Of a stretch of DNA of 7,508 bases, positions 6,740-7,508 are shown in pieces. The translations under genes and the position numbers were made by a program. The notes beneath the pieces are model-generated. The model had not been told where the DNA came from. It saw only the letters and a list, made by a program, of their open reading frames with translations, and did not search any database. Source of the DNA: Eubacterium sp. Lineage in GTDB: Bacteria > Bacillota > Clostridia > Lachnospirales > Lachnospiraceae. Positions within the stretch are counted from its first letter, which is position 1. Every line of letters starts with the position of its first letter. The stretch lies in contig JAILSA010000178.1 of assembly GCA_024697885.1 (NCBI GenBank), forward strand, positions 1 to 7,508. The letters are read 5' to 3'.

Positions 6740-6907
6740 GTTAACTACGTGATAAAAAGGGGCATTGACATTTTTTGATGATTTATGAGGATAATCGTTA
6801 AAATTGATGCTTTGGGAGAGCTTTTTGACTTGAGACTTTATGAGTGAAAGCTTTTTAAGATAGGGTCCTGCAATCTTTTTATCGCAGGACTTTATTTCAT
6901 TTTTTTG
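6740..6907 (+). ncRNA. Candidate structured small RNA or attenuated leader
   Basis: The segment between the promoter at 6705-6733 and the terminator at 6861-6907 would give an RNA of about 165 nt with no sizeable reading frame. It can fold into three parts. (a) GGGGCATTGA (6759-6768) pairs with TTGATGCTTT (6804-6813), rich in G-U, enclosing a small GATTTAT-GAGG-ATAATC hairpin. (b) AGAGCTTTT (6817-6825) pairs with GAAAGCTTT (6846-6854), continued inward by ACTT/GAGT. (c) The terminator hairpin. I do not recognise a T-box, c-di-GMP, 6S or other known class. The start is predicted only, and function is unknown. Confidence 0.5.
6861..6907 (+). terminator. Rho-independent terminator in the leader of the 7013 gene
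   Basis: GTCCTGC (6865-6871) pairs perfectly with GCAGGAC (6884-6890). The stem extends outward to 11 bp through TAGG/TTTA (two G-U pairs, then A-T and T-A). The loop is 12 nt and the stem is followed by TTTC and a T-run (ATTTTTTT, ending near 6906). It lies 106 nt upstream of the ATG at 7013. Confidence 0.85.
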
Positions 6908-7012
6908 CCGCAAGATGTGGCTGGAAATTTTTTGTAACTAGGGAAAAGGTAGTTGTGAATTGGCTTCTTTTGGGATGAAGCAAAAATAGAAAACGAAGAG
7001 GATGATATTGAT

Positions 7013-7508
7013 ATGTTTGGACATGGCAAGAAAAAAAACGGTGGGGAAGATGAGAACTTACAGTCTGGTGCAGAATGGTCGTTGATGCCGGAGGAGGCAA
7101 GCAGACTCGAGAAGGAAGAGAAAATTCGAATCGCTGAGGAGAAGAAGCGACAGGCAGAGCGTGAAGCGGCTATTGCCAAGGACCCTACCTTAGATGAAAA
7201 TTATGTATTTGATTATGGAAAGTTTGCATCCAATGTCAGTGATGGTTATTTAGGAGCTTATGCTGAGACTGTTGCTGCTCAGGAGGATGAGGATGATTTT
7301 ATAGAGCCGCCAAAACCTTTGAACAACAAGGGTGATAATGAGGACGATGCCCCAGCAGGTTCTATGCCGGGCGCAACCTTGAGCGGTGGACGTGATAATG
7401 CTTCGGATCATGATTCTTCCGTTAGCGCTGATGATATTGAAAAGCGTCTCATGGAAGAGCAGATGCAGCAGATGAAGGCAGAAATGAGTCAGAAAATGCA
7501 GCAGATGC
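7013..7508 (+). CDS. Unrecognised charged, Met/Gln-rich protein (5' part, runs off window)
   Basis: The frame from ATG at 7013 is open to the window edge, 165 codons. AGAGGA (6997-7002) lies 10 nt upstream, and an in-frame stop at 6956 with no better start between supports this ATG. There is no signal peptide or membrane segment. The N-terminus is polar (MFGHGKKKNGGEDE), followed by a charged helix likely to be a coiled coil (ASRLEKEEKIRIAEEKKRQ, about residues 29-55). A more ordered segment comes next (LDENYVFDYGKFASNVSDGYLGAYAE), then an acidic, Pro/Gly-rich linker. The visible end repeats Met/Gln-Lys spacing (EEQMQQMKAEMSQKMQQM) and looks like the start of another helical or low-complexity region. 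I do not recognise the family. The expression context is unusual because a terminator stands between the only clear promoter and this gene. Confidence 0.85.
   Translation, partial: MFGHGKKKNGGEDENLQSGAEWSLMPEEASRLEKEEKIRIAEEKKRQAEREAAIAKDPTLDENYVFDYGKFASNVSDGYLGAYAETVAAQEDEDDFIEPPKPLNNKGDNEDDAPAGSMPGATLSGGRDNASDHDSSVSADDIEKRLMEEQMQQMKAEMSQKMQQM

Larger units (their letters stand above)
6664..7012 (+). other. 349-bp non-coding gap between ligA and the 7013 gene
   Basis: The gap holds the promoter, candidate RNA and terminator listed separately. Bases 6664-6704 are AT-rich with a T-run right after the ligA stop but no GC stem. Bases 6908-7012 contain a small hairpin, GCTTC (6963-6967) with GAAGC (6977-6981), followed by an A-run. 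They also hold the ribosome binding site AGAGGA (6997-7002), but no second promoter I would defend. No believable reading frame lies on either strand. Confidence 0.7.

Noticed and set aside
6778..6863. Leader peptides in the candidate RNA (ATG at 6778, 6806 and 6840, 7-8 codons each)
   Set aside because: None has a well-placed ribosome binding site or a run of a single regulatory amino acid. Two share ESFL only because of the local direct repeat.
6740..6907. T-box leader
   Set aside because: The T-box signature sequence is absent before the terminator, and the downstream gene is neither a synthetase nor an amino-acid gene.
6722..7179. Minus-strand open frames in the gap and over the 7013 gene
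   Set aside because: They are AT-driven or antisense to the acidic/charged plus-strand frame, lack ribosome binding sites, and have Phe/Ser-rich compositions typical of shadows.

Overview
The window is an ordinary chromosomal stretch of a Clostridia-type Firmicute, most likely Lachnospiraceae. This is inferred from the flavour of the GdhA, Hsp33, LigA and DUF5688-like proteins, strong AGGAGG-type ribosome binding sites, a tRNA without encoded CCA, and stem-loop plus U-tract terminators. All genes lie on the plus strand. I see no insertion sequence, prophage, CRISPR array or defence system.

Layout. (1) 1-942 is the 3' part of gdhA, probably NADP-linked glutamate dehydrogenase, closed by a strong terminator at 984-1011. 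(2) A promoter at 1062-1088 with a perfect 15-bp palindrome over its -35 region, nested in a second inverted repeat, drives an isolated DUF5688-like gene (1142-2041). (3) A promoter directly after that stop codon drives tRNA-Arg(CCG) (2085-2157). No terminator separates the tRNA from hslO (Hsp33 redox chaperone, 2191-3087), so the two are probably co-transcribed. (4) The hslO terminator (3111-3144) overlaps the predicted start of the next transcript, which carries a membrane-anchored protein of unknown function (3174-3848), rluF (23S rRNA pseudouridine synthase, 3942-4649, TTG start) and ligA (NAD-dependent DNA ligase, 4657-6663). A 58-nt imperfect hairpin precedes the rluF ribosome binding site. 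(5) The 349-bp gap 6664-7012 holds a promoter, a transcribed region that can fold, and an intrinsic terminator. It is either a small RNA of about 165 nt or an attenuated leader for the final gene. (6) 7013 to the window end is the start of an unrecognised, charged, later Met/Gln-rich protein.

The genes form several short transcription units of housekeeping function: nitrogen assimilation, oxidative protein protection, rRNA modification and DNA joining. They do not form one pathway. The parts least explained by known genes are the structured non-coding segments at 1044-1134, 3864-3921 and 6705-6907 and the unrecognised proteins at 3174 and 7013. I found no convincing new multi-gene system.
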